Positions 35,375 to 45,236 of a DNA stretch of 64,000 nt are shown one piece after another. The position numbers were made by a program, and so were the translations under genes. Origin of the DNA: Sediminibacterium sp. C3 (GTDB lineage: Bacteria; Bacteroidota; Bacteroidia; Chitinophagales; Chitinophagaceae); the NCBI RefSeq assembly GCF_000508085.1, contig NZ_KI669560.1:1769248-1833247 (forward strand). Reading direction: 5' to 3'. Under the pieces are notes generated by a model that made no database searches, was not told the DNA's origin, and saw nothing but the letters and a program-made list of their open reading frames with translations. The first letter of the stretch is position 1; the number at the start of each line of letters is the position of its first letter.

Positions 35375-36766
35375 ATGGCACTTGAACTGGAACACCCTGA
35401 TTTGTTTGAACAATTTGAACGATTGATTCAAGTGGATGATCCACTTGAGATCAGGGAGTTTTTGAATGATCAGAACATCAGTGATGTTGCCGATTTAATT
35501 AATGAATATCCGCAATACGAAGCAAGAATTATTGCGAATATGGCTGTTCACAGGGCTGCCAGTGTCTTTAAAATTCTGGATATAGCACAACAGAAGGACA
35601 TTGTTAAGGAACTACCTTCTGCAAAAACAGCTGAACTGCTGAATGAATTGCCTGCGGATGACCGTACCGACTTTCTTGAGGAACTACCAAAAGCAGCTAT
35701 CAGAGATCTTATCAAATTGTTAGATCCCGAAGAGCGAAGAGTAACTTTATCCCTTTTAGGTTATCCGGAAGATAGCGTGGGTAGATTAATGACCCCCGAT
35801 TACGTATATGTGTACCAGCATAACACAATGGATGAAGTGTTTGCTACCATTCGTAAATACGCAAGAAACAGTGAGACCATCGATGTAATTTATGTGATTA
35901 ATGAACATGGTCAGTTGGTAGATGATGTGAGAATAAGAGATATTATCCTGGCTGCGCCTGATAAAAGAATTGAAGATGTAATTGACGGAAGAGTTGTTTC
36001 TTTAAAAGTAAACGACGACCAGGAAAATGCCAGTCAGGTATTTAAAATGAATAACCGGGTGGCTTTGCCAGTAGTGGACGAAAATAATATTCTACTGGGA
36101 ATTGTAACCATTGATGATATGCTTTGGGTAGCGAATGAAGAATTCAGTGAAGATATGCAGAAGATGGGAGGTACTGAAGCGCTGAATGAGCCCTATCTGG
36201 ATATTCCCTTGTTAAAACTTTTCAGGAAAAGAGTTGGATGGTTAATCATTTTATTCATTGGCGAATTATTAACTGCCACTGCTATGGGGCATTTTGAAGA
36301 TGAAATTGCCAAGGCACTGGTTTTGGCTCTTTTTGTTCCATTGATTATTTCAAGCGGGGGCAACAGCGGGTCTCAGGCATCCACACTGATTATACAGGCT
36401 ATGGCTGTTGGAGAAATCCATTTGTCAGACTGGTGGAGGGTTCTGAAAAGAGAAATCATCAGTGGAATACTATTAGGGACGGTTTTAGGCATACTTGGAT
36501 TTTTAAGAGTGGGTATCTGGCACTCAATCATGCCAGAAATATATGGTCCTCACTGGGCAATGATTGGAGCAACGGTGGGCTTTTCACTGATTGGAGTGGT
36601 ACTTTGGGGAACATTAACCGGATCAATGTTGCCTATTCTTCTGAAGAAATTGGGTGCCGATCCGGCAGTGTCTTCAGCTCCGTTCGTAGCTACTTTGGTA
36701 GATGTAACCGGGCTGATTATTTATTTTAGTTTCGCTTATTTATTTTTGCAAGGGTTACTATTATAA
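35375..36766 (+). CDS. mgtE: Magnesium transporter MgtE
   Basis: 463 residues. An N-terminal MgtE superhelical domain (about 20-125) with ELPADDRTDFLEELP is followed by two CBS domains (about 130-255) that sense cytosolic Mg2+. Five membrane helices follow, with the pore motif SSGGNSGSQASTLIIQ near 325-340. Passive Mg2+ channel/transporter of the inner membrane. Lies 8 bp after prfB. Confidence 0.94.
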   Translation: MALELEHPDLFEQFERLIQVDDPLEIREFLNDQNISDVADLINEYPQYEARIIANMAVHRAASVFKILDIAQQKDIVKELPSAKTAELLNELPADDRTDFLEELPKAAIRDLIKLLDPEERRVTLSLLGYPEDSVGRLMTPDYVYVYQHNTMDEVFATIRKYARNSETIDVIYVINEHGQLVDDVRIRDIILAAPDKRIEDVIDGRVVSLKVNDDQENASQVFKMNNRVALPVVDENNILLGIVTIDDMLWVANEEFSEDMQKMGGTEALNEPYLDIPLLKLFRKRVGWLIILFIGELLTATAMGHFEDEIAKALVLALFVPLIISSGGNSGSQASTLIIQAMAVGEIHLSDWWRVLKREIISGILLGTVLGILGFLRVGIWHSIMPEIYGPHWAMIGATVGFSLIGVVLWGTLTGSMLPILLKKLGADPAVSSAPFVATLVDVTGLIIYFSFAYLFLQGLLL

Positions 36767-36809
36767 ATTCTCCCTTGTTTTTATTAAGTTGAGGAATCAT
36801 TCAAACAAT

Positions 36810-38468
36810 ATGAAGAAGATTCCGATTTGTCTTTTGCTATTACTTTTCTCTGATTTCTTATCTGCGCAGTCTGTAATTATACCTGCATTTACTGGCTATG
36901 CTGTACCTGCAGAATCCGATGAACAGTTGTTATTTACAGAGAAAAATGGTCTTCGGGGCTGGACGGATACCAAACAAAGTATTCACTGGTTTTTTAAGGT
37001 AAAGCAAACGGGAGAACTTGAGTTGAGTTTTAATACCAAGGCAATAAATGCCGGTTCAGATATAATAGTTTCCCTTGCAGGAAAACAGTTTCCTGTAAAA
37101 TTAATTAGTAGTGTTGCACCAAAAAAGACACGGATTGGTAAAGTTTTGATTGCAGATACCGGGTTTTACCAGATAACCATTACCTGCATTAAAAAAGCAG
37201 GTAAGCATATTGCCAACATTCAATCTCTTGAATTATCGGGGAAGCCCACTGAAGGCATTCACTTTAATCCGGTAGCAAGACGAAATGCTGCATCTGTCCA
37301 TTTAAGGTATCCCACAGAAGATTCAGCCAAAGTGATTGGATTTTATAACGAGTTAACTGTTCCTGAAGGAAATGATCCCTTGTATAGTTACTATATGGCA
37401 TGTGGCTTTAAAAGAGGATACTTTGGAATGCAGGTAAACAGCCCTTCTGAAAGAAGAATTATATTTTCAGTTTGGGATGCAGGTAATGAAGCAATTGATC
37501 CCAAAAAAGTTCCTGATTCCAACAAAGTAAAATTATTGGGGAAGGGCGATGGTGTTGTTGCCAATGAATTTGGTAATGAAGGAACAGGGGGGCATAGTCA
37601 TTTTGTTTATCCCTGGAAACCGGGAGAGAAGTATCAGTTTCTGGTTACTGCATTAACCGACTCTGCTAAGGCTAATACCATTTACAGTGGTTACTTTTTT
37701 ATGCCGGAAACCAATCGTTGGAAACTGATAGCCAGTTTCAGTGCACCAAAGGATGGGAATTATCTGTCGAATTTGTATTCCTTCAGTGAAAATTTCTGGG
37801 GAGTTAATGGTCAGCTGGAAAGAAAAGTATACATGGGCAATCAATGGATACAAAAAGCAAATGGCAGATGGGAAGAAATACTGACCAGTAAATTTTCTTA
37901 TGACGCAACGGGCAGAGCAGGACATCGGATAGATTATGGAGCAGGGGCAGAAGGCAAACAGTTTTATTTATCACATGGGGGATTTAAGCCGTCGAATATT
38001 GCTTACGGCAATACCATTTTCAGGCAGGCATCAGGTGCAAGACCGCAGGTTGATTTAAATAGAAATCATGATTCACTAGCACAGGCTTTATTGGATCTTG
38101 CCCTAATTAAGGATGCTGCTGGCAAAAAAGAGATAGATACCACTGGAAGTATTTCAGATATATATTACCATATTGTGCGTCAGGGAACAGGTAAAAACAT
38201 TAATGTTACAGATACAGTAACCGTTCATTATAAGGGCAGTTTGCTTTCCAATGGGGCTGTTTTTGATCAGACAAAAGAGAAACCAGCTACATTTCCTTTA
38301 AACCGTTTAATCAAAGGCTGGCAATTGGCGGTGCCCAAAATTAATGTGGGTGGGAAAATCACGCTCTATATTCCTTCAGGGCAAGCATATGGAATTAGAA
38401 CAAGAAGTAAGGATATTCCAGTAAACAGTATCCTTGTTTTTGATATAGAAGTGCTGGAAGCACGATAA
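36810..38468 (+). CDS. DUF5077-DUF3472-FKBP fusion protein
   Basis: 552 residues from the ATG at 36810, preferred over an in-frame TTG at 36789 because the signal peptide (KKIPICLLLLLFSDFLSAQ) follows directly. A jelly-roll DUF5077-like region (about 20-145) and a DUF3472 region (about 165-350, with YYMACGFKRGYFGMQVN) precede a C-terminal FKBP-type peptidyl-prolyl isomerase (about 445-550: VTVHYKGSLLSNGAVFDQT and ILVFDIEVLE). Exported, so periplasmic or at the outer membrane. An FKBP attached to a carbohydrate-binding-like scaffold is uncommon. Confidence 0.8.
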   Translation: MKKIPICLLLLLFSDFLSAQSVIIPAFTGYAVPAESDEQLLFTEKNGLRGWTDTKQSIHWFFKVKQTGELELSFNTKAINAGSDIIVSLAGKQFPVKLISSVAPKKTRIGKVLIADTGFYQITITCIKKAGKHIANIQSLELSGKPTEGIHFNPVARRNAASVHLRYPTEDSAKVIGFYNELTVPEGNDPLYSYYMACGFKRGYFGMQVNSPSERRIIFSVWDAGNEAIDPKKVPDSNKVKLLGKGDGVVANEFGNEGTGGHSHFVYPWKPGEKYQFLVTALTDSAKANTIYSGYFFMPETNRWKLIASFSAPKDGNYLSNLYSFSENFWGVNGQLERKVYMGNQWIQKANGRWEEILTSKFSYDATGRAGHRIDYGAGAEGKQFYLSHGGFKPSNIAYGNTIFRQASGARPQVDLNRNHDSLAQALLDLALIKDAAGKKEIDTTGSISDIYYHIVRQGTGKNINVTDTVTVHYKGSLLSNGAVFDQTKEKPATFPLNRLIKGWQLAVPKINVGGKITLYIPSGQAYGIRTRSKDIPVNSILVFDIEVLEAR

Positions 38469-38508
38469 ATTCTTTAACTTAACAACTCATTTTATCCATT
38501 CTTATTTT

Positions 38509-40023
38509 ATGAAAAAACTAATTGTCGGATTATGTATGCTGGCTCAGTTCAATGTGTTGGATGCACAACGCACCAATGCACCAGCAGAATCAGTTACTGC
38601 AAATACGCAGGCCAATCCTGCGGGCGTTACTGTGGTAACTACCCGTCACTCCATGATGATTGCTGGTAAGAAAATAGATTATTCGGCGCATACGGGGTAC
38701 CTGCATTTGAAAAATGATACGGGCAAGCTGATTGCAAAAGTTTTTTTTACTTATTATCAAAAACAGGGCGATGATGTGGCAAAGCGTCCAGTGACCTTTA
38801 CTTTTAACGGTGGGCCAGGATCTTCTTCCGTATGGTTGCATATGGGAGGCTTGGGTCCCAAAAGAGTTCAGTTTAATGAAGATGGTTTTTCAGAGGGGCC
38901 GCCCTACACTTTTGTAAACAATGAATACTGCTGGCTCGATAAAACGGATTTAGTTTTTATTGATCCGGTTTCTACAGGTTATAGCAGACCCGCTCCCGGT
39001 GAGAATCCAAAGCAGTTTCATGGATTTAATGAAGACATCACAGCCATGGGTTCATTTATCCGTCACTTTTTATCCAGGTATGAAAGATGGGGTTCTCCCA
39101 AATACCTTGCGGGTGAAAGTTATGGCACCACCCGTGCAGCAGGACTTTCCAAGTTCTTGCAAGACAGACACCGGATATATCTGAACGGAATATTCATGAT
39201 TTCAGCCGTACTGAATTTCGGTACCAATGATTATTATGTAGGAAACGATTTACCCAGAGCATTGTATATTCCCTCATATACGGCAGCTGCCTGGTACCAC
39301 AAGAAACTGGCACCTGCTTTACAGGCCAATTTAGAGAATGCCTTAAAAGAAGCAGAAGCTTTTGCAATAGGACCTTATGCATCAGCGCTTATAAAAGGAG
39401 GTTGGCTCAGTGAATCTGAAAAGAACGCTATTGCAGAAAAAATGAGTTATTACACAGGCCTTTCAAAAGAGTACTGCTTACAGTCTAATTTAAGAGTAGA
39501 AGAAAGCAGGTTCTATAAAGAGCTAAGAAGAAAAGACGGATTGACTATTGGCAGGCTGGATGCCAGATTCACTGGCCGTGATTTGGATGATGCCGGTGAA
39601 GTGAACAGTTTTGATCCCTCCTTTGCAAATATAGACGGACCGTTCACAGCAACCATGAACGATTATTTTCAGCGTGAATTGAATTTTAAAGAAGAAAATG
39701 GCTACAATATTTTCGGAGATGTGTATCCCTGGAATTACAGTAATGTTCAAAATCAATTTTTAAATGTTGCAGAAAGTCTTCGTGACGCAATGAGTAAGAA
39801 TCCGGATTTAAAAGTATATATGGGAGCCGGTTATTACGATTTTGCCACCCCGTATTTTACTGCCAAATACGATATTGAGCATATGTTTTTAAGACCTGAA
39901 CAAAGAAAGAATATTCAGTTCTATTTCTATGAATCGGGACATATGTACTATATTCACAAACCGTCACTGGTACAATTTAAAAAAGACGTAGATGCATTCT
40001 TCGAATTCAGTAGAGGGAAATGA
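38509..40023 (+). CDS. S10 family serine carboxypeptidase
   Basis: 504 residues with a signal peptide (about 1-20, VLDAQ). The catalytic Ser204 sits in GESYGTTRAAG, the oxyanion motif is FNGGPGSSS near 99-107, the Asp motif is GAGYYDFATP and the His motif is ESGHMYYIH near the C terminus. Exported serine carboxypeptidase active on peptides, probably periplasmic. The ECF sigma gene starts inside its last 32 bp. Confidence 0.92.
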   Translation: MKKLIVGLCMLAQFNVLDAQRTNAPAESVTANTQANPAGVTVVTTRHSMMIAGKKIDYSAHTGYLHLKNDTGKLIAKVFFTYYQKQGDDVAKRPVTFTFNGGPGSSSVWLHMGGLGPKRVQFNEDGFSEGPPYTFVNNEYCWLDKTDLVFIDPVSTGYSRPAPGENPKQFHGFNEDITAMGSFIRHFLSRYERWGSPKYLAGESYGTTRAAGLSKFLQDRHRIYLNGIFMISAVLNFGTNDYYVGNDLPRALYIPSYTAAAWYHKKLAPALQANLENALKEAEAFAIGPYASALIKGGWLSESEKNAIAEKMSYYTGLSKEYCLQSNLRVEESRFYKELRRKDGLTIGRLDARFTGRDLDDAGEVNSFDPSFANIDGPFTATMNDYFQRELNFKEENGYNIFGDVYPWNYSNVQNQFLNVAESLRDAMSKNPDLKVYMGAGYYDFATPYFTAKYDIEHMFLRPEQRKNIQFYFYESGHMYYIHKPSLVQFKKDVDAFFEFSRGK

Positions 40024-40603
40024 GGCTGTTCGCAACTGTTTAATTGCCATTGCTTACAACAACGACCAAGCCGCGTATCGAACACTTTTTATTGCATTAC
40101 ACTCAAAACTTAAGCAATTTGCCTATTCAATCGTTAGATCCGAGGAGGAGGCTGAAGATATAGTATCGGATTTGTTCATGATTATCCTTCAACGAAAAGA
40201 ACAATTGTGTCAACTGGAATCTCCTTTATTTTATTTTTATGCAACAGTCAGGAACATGTCGCTGAATTTGCTTAAAAAACAGAAACGTCGGGCAGGTCTG
40301 TCTATGGATGATTGGCAAGTACAATTAAACAGCATTTATTTTAGGCCAGATTTATTGATGATAACCGAGGATATGGTTTTGAAAATTAAAATGGCAATCA
40401 ATACCCTTCCCAATCGTTGCAGGTTAATTTTTAAATTGACGAAAGAAGACGGGTTAAAATATAAAGAAGTAGCTGAATTGTTGAATATTTCTGTAAAAAC
40501 TGTTGAAGCGCAAATGGCAATCGCCATGAGAAGAATGGCTCAATGTATGCCTCTCGATTTGCAGTCGCATCCGGTTTTTGAAAAAAGACTAAAAAATAAA
40601 TAG
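39992..40603 (+). CDS. ECF sigma factor of the SusCD locus
   Basis: 203 residues. Sigma region 2 spans about 30-95 (EEEAEDIVSDLFMIILQRKE) and region 4 about 130-185 (LTKEDGLKYKEVAELLNISVKTVEAQM). It is the sigma member of a sigma/FecR/SusCD regulatory set. It starts inside the S10 peptidase gene (32-bp overlap), and a FecR-type anti-sigma gene follows. It should activate the SusC/D operon when the receptor signals. Confidence 0.88.
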   Translation: MHSSNSVEGNEAVRNCLIAIAYNNDQAAYRTLFIALHSKLKQFAYSIVRSEEEAEDIVSDLFMIILQRKEQLCQLESPLFYFYATVRNMSLNLLKKQKRRAGLSMDDWQVQLNSIYFRPDLLMITEDMVLKIKMAINTLPNRCRLIFKLTKEDGLKYKEVAELLNISVKTVEAQMAIAMRRMAQCMPLDLQSHPVFEKRLKNK

Positions 40604-40661
40604 AATCTTTTAGGGGTAAATAGTCCGCTCAGTTGTTATACTTTTTGAACTAACGATAACA

Positions 40662-41741
40662 ATGAGCCAAGAAAGATTTTGGGTATTAGTGGCCAAAAAG
40701 ATTGCCAACGAAGCAAATGAGCAAGAGCTGATTGAGCTCAACAAGCTCTTGCAAGATCACCCCGAATGGCAGTTTGCCATTCAAAATCTTGAAAGTATCT
40801 GGCAAATTCCTACGCCTCTGAAATCGAATGAAGCGGAAGACGCTTTCCTGTTGCACTTAAACAGATGTGCAGATCACCAGTCTTTCAATTCACAAGAATT
40901 AGAAGCCATTGCAATAGCTCCTAAACCATTTTTCCCTAAATGGGTTTATTATGCAGCTGCATCTGTCATTCTTTTTATAGGGTTAGCATACTATATTACA
41001 CAAGAGACTGCCCCCAAAACCTTAGCTAAAATACAACCTGAGTCTAACGAAATTTCTACACGGTTAGGTTCTAAATCTCAGGTGAAATTACCTGACGGTT
41101 CAATTGTATGGTTAAATAGTGGTAGCAAATTGATTTATCCCAAAGAGTTTGGCAAATCATTGCGCGAAGTAACATTAACCGGAGAAGGCTATTTTGATGT
41201 TGTTAAAAACAAGGATGTGCCTTTTATCATCAATACAAAGAGCATACGTATTAAAGTGATGGGTACTGTTTTCAACGTAAAGGCTTATCCTGAGGATAAA
41301 CAAACTGAAACGAGCCTTATTCAGGGGCGAATTGAAGTTACTATAAAAAACAGGCCTGACGATAAGATTATTTTATCGCCTAATGAAAAATTGATTGTAG
41401 AAAATGCAATTATTGAAAACCCTAATAGGCAAAAGAATGTTGATTTGCTACCAGCTGTTTCAATCAATAAATTAAAATTTATTACTCCTGATAGTACGGT
41501 CGCTGAAAATCAATGGGTTGAAAATAAATTGGTTTTTAGAGATGAAACATTCGAAGAGTTGGCATTGATGATGGAAAGATGGTATAATGTGAAATTAGAT
41601 ATTCAAACAGAAACATTAAAGTCGACAAGAATGAATGGGAATTTTGAAAAAGAAACAATTGACCAGGCAATTGAAGCTTTAAAACTAATTATACCGTTTA
41701 AAACGATTCAAAAAGGGAATACGATTATTATTTACCAATAA
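40662..41741 (+). CDS. FecR family anti-sigma factor
   Basis: 359 residues. A cytoplasmic N-terminal sigma-binding part (about 1-85) is followed by a single membrane helix (about 91-110, YYAAASVILFIGLAYYI). The periplasmic FecR domain (about 135-235) contains TRLGSKSQVKLPDGSIVWLNSGSKL, and a C-terminal DUF4974 domain (about 275-359) has FEELALMMERWYNVKL. It transmits the state of the SusC STN domain to the ECF sigma factor at 39992. Confidence 0.93.
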   Translation: MSQERFWVLVAKKIANEANEQELIELNKLLQDHPEWQFAIQNLESIWQIPTPLKSNEAEDAFLLHLNRCADHQSFNSQELEAIAIAPKPFFPKWVYYAAASVILFIGLAYYITQETAPKTLAKIQPESNEISTRLGSKSQVKLPDGSIVWLNSGSKLIYPKEFGKSLREVTLTGEGYFDVVKNKDVPFIINTKSIRIKVMGTVFNVKAYPEDKQTETSLIQGRIEVTIKNRPDDKIILSPNEKLIVENAIIENPNRQKNVDLLPAVSINKLKFITPDSTVAENQWVENKLVFRDETFEELALMMERWYNVKLDIQTETLKSTRMNGNFEKETIDQAIEALKLIIPFKTIQKGNTIIIYQ

Positions 41742-41787
41742 AAAACAGCTGCCATATGAGATTCAAAATAAATTCAACTTAAATAAA

Positions 41788-41817
41788 GGCGAAGTTCCGT
41801 TGGCGCGGAACTCCGCC
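41788..41817 (+). promoter_or_regulatory. Strong hairpin in the SusC leader
   Basis: GGCG and AGTTCCG pair with CGGAACT and CGCC, with a single A-C mismatch and a 6-nt loop. It is GC-rich in an AT-rich gap and has no T run after it, so it is not a standard terminator. It lies 64 bp before the SusC start, in the region expected to be the 5' leader or promoter. Confidence 0.45.
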
Positions 41818-41880
41818 AGGATTAGAAATCAACAAATTGTGCTATCTGAATGACATTCATAACCCTTTCAATCTGAAAAT

Positions 41881-44800
41881 ATGAAAAATTTTGAAACACC
41901 TGTTGTTTCACATAAAGATCTTTTGATAAAAAAGCTTGCCCGCATTATGAAAATTACTACTGCTTTACTGCTGCTTGTATGTATGCAAGTTTCAGCAATC
42001 GGCTTTTCTCAAAGCCGGATCACAATAAAGATGGCTTCGCTTGACCTGAAAAAAGCATTGTTTGAAGTAGAGAAAAAAACTGACTATCGTTTTTATTTGC
42101 TGAAGAGGTAGTAAAGGGCAAACCTAAAGTAACCATCAATTTGGTAGATGCAACCTTAGATGAAACACTGAACAAAATATTAGCTAATACCGGTATTAAT
42201 TATAAAATTTTAGGGACCAACCTAGTTGTCTTGAAGCTATCTGGCGTAGACAATAAAGAGTTGGCTGAAATTGTTGTAAAAGGAAGAATAACCTCTACAA
42301 CAGGAGAGCCTTTGGCTGGTGCTTCCGTACAGGTCAAGGGTACTAAAGTGGGAACAACCACGGATAATACCGGCGCATTTAGTATTACAGTTGCTGATGA
42401 GGATGCAAAGTTGATTGTAACATCCGTAGGGTATGAGCAACAAGAAATTTCAGTAACTGGTAAAAGAGATATTAATATTCAACTAACTGCAGCAGTTAAT
42501 AATTTAGAACAAGTGGTAGTTACCGGATATGGTACTCAAAAGAAAAGAGATTTAACAGGTTCTGTTACTACTATCAAAGGGGAGGAGTTGGCCAAAATGC
42601 CTAACACCAATCCAATTAGTTCTTTGCAAGGAAGAGTTGCTGGTTTAACGGTTGCTAATTCAGGTGTTGCGGGCGCAAGTCCAGTAGTAAGAATAAGAGG
42701 AGTAAATAGTACTAATAGCGCCAGCCCGGTTTACGTTGTTGATGGCATTTTACAAGACAATATTGATTTCTTGAATCCAGCTGATATTGAAACGATTGAC
42801 ATTTTAAGAGATCCTTCCTCAATTGCGATTTACGGATTAAGAGGCGCCAATGGTGTCATTGCTATTACTTCTAAAAAAGCAGCTAGGGGGCAAACTAGAA
42901 TTAATTTCCAAAGCACAGTTGGTTTTCAAAAAGTTACTGATAAAATTAAAGTGACTGACGCGGCTGGATTTAAAAAATTGTATGATGCTCAATTGGCAAA
43001 TATTAATGCAGCTCCATTTGACTATAGTAATTATACAGCGAATACTAACTGGCAGAACGAAATTTTGCAAAATGCATTATTAACCACTAACAATTTAAGT
43101 GTATCAAATAACTCTGAAAAGAGTAGTACTTATTTGAACGTTGGATATAATAAGCAAGATGGGGTAGTTAAGTTTAACAGCTACGAGAAGTTTATGATTC
43201 GTTTGAATCAGGAAATTAGGTTTAACAGTAATATTAAAGTAGGCGGTGAAATCAATGCTTTTCATTGGATTCAAAACCCTGCTGCTGTTAGTTTAACAAA
43301 TGCATTATGGGCGGCACCAATTGTACCCATTCAACAAAATGCTACCACTTATTATAGTATGCCTTCTTTTCAGAGAGCGCAGGTTGGAAATCCCATTGCT
43401 GCTTTAAACCGGAATAACGGAACCGATATTAATAAAGGATTTCGGTTTATTGGGTCATTGTTTGCAGAAGTCAAATTTTTGAAAGACTTTACCCTGAAGT
43501 CTTCCTTTTTTGCTGATTTAGGCTTTAATAATTCTAGATCTTATACACCCCTGCCATTTACATTTATTAATTTAGGTGAAGGCACTGCACCTACTTCTAC
43601 TTTCTTTGATAATACGATTAGAACAGGTGTAAGTCAGGAAATGGCCGAGTTTAAAAGATACCAGCAAGATCATACATTAACCTATGACAAACGCTTGGGA
43701 GATAGCCACAAACTAACTGCTCTAGTAGGGTTCACTTCAATTTATAGTATTAGTACAAATATTAATGGTAACAGAAGAGATACATCTGTGAACGTACCTA
43801 ATAATCCAGACTTCTGGTACCTAAGTACTATCAATGCCAATAACCCGGGTCTCTATGGTGGAGGTGGAGGCGAAAGCGCCATTATGGGCTTGTTTGGAAG
43901 ATTAAGTTATGCGTACCAAAATAAGTACTTAGTAAATGCCACTTTAAGAAGAGATGGTAGTTCCAAATTTGCTCCGCAAAACAGGTGGGGTACATTTGGA
44001 TCAGTGGGTTTAGGATGGATTGCTTCTGAGGAATCCTTTATTAGAAAATTCAATTTTATTAATTTCTTAAAATTAAGAGCAGCATGGGGCGAAACTGGTA
44101 ATGCAAATGGCTTTGCAGATAATCTATTCCGACCAGGTATTTCAAATGCCTCTACTGCAATTTTTGGTAATAATGTTTATACGGCAATACAAGCGGCCTA
44201 TATTCCTGACCCTAATTTGCGTTGGGAAGTGGTGCGAGGCTTAGATATTGGCTTTGACTTAAAGACATTGCGTAATCGGTTAAATGTTGAATTCACATTC
44301 TACAACAGAACAACTTCTGATATTTTAACCGCTGTTACTTTGCCAAATGAAACCAGAAGTTACTTTACCAATTTGGGTAAAATAACCAATCAAGGAATTG
44401 AGTTAAGTTTAAATTGGACAGACAAAATCGGAAAGGATATCACTTATTCAATCGCTCCCAATTTCAGTTACAATCGCAATACGGTTAACTCAATTGGAGA
44501 TAGAATTAACTTTCAGTTATTTGGAAACGGAGGTGCTAACCTAACTGAAACAGGAAAATCCATTGGATATTTCTTTGGTTACAGACAAATAGGCATCTAT
44601 CAATCCACTGCTGAGTTGGGTAGAATGGCAAGATTCAGCAATTCATTACCTGGCGATATTGCTTATGCAGATATCAATGGAGACGGAGTATTAACACCGG
44701 CTGACCGCACCTACTTGGGTACTCCATTCCCTCCTTATAGCTTCGGTTTAAATATCAACTTAGCTTACAAAGGGTTTGATTTTACAATTGAAGGTCAAGG

Positions 44801-45212
44801 TGTAGCTGGCAATAAAATCTATACCCAGCGAAGAATTGCAAACTTTGCTACCTTAAATTTTGAAGCCAATCGTTTAAATGCTTGGACTGGCGGAGGTACT
44901 ACTAATGTTGAACCAATTTTAGATAATACTCGGGGTAATAACTTTTTGTTTAGTAGTTATTATTTAGAACCAGGAGATTATTTCAGATTAAGAACTTTAC
45001 AAATTGGATATACTTTCTCCGATGGTTCACTCAAAAGATTGGGCATTTCAAAAGCCCGTGTTTTTATAAACGGACAAAATATCAAAAGCTGGAGTCAGGT
45101 AACCGGATATTCTCCCGAAGCGCAAATTGGCAGCATTCTCGGTGGTGGTGCGGATAACGGTGTATTCCCTGTCCCTGCCGTTTATTCAATGGGTATAAAT
45201 GTTACATTTTAA
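41881..45212 (+). pseudogene. SusC-like TonB-dependent receptor, frameshifted in STN domain
   Basis: Frame 1 (41881-42111) encodes the signal peptide and start of the STN domain. After the T5 run at 42090-42094 the frame is lost. Adding one T restores YRFLFAEEVVKGKPKVTI and joins the long frame ending at 45212, giving 1110 residues. Domains: STN (about 50-110, contacts FecR), CarboxypepD_reg-like beta domain with SVQVKGTKVGTTTDNTGAF, TonB plug with the SusC motif ITSKKAARGQ, and a 22-strand barrel ending AVYSMGINVTF. If the frameshift is real, the receptor is off or made by slippage; if it is an error, the gene is intact. Confidence 0.85.
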
Positions 45213-45236
45213 TTGAACTTTTAAAGCAATTCAACC

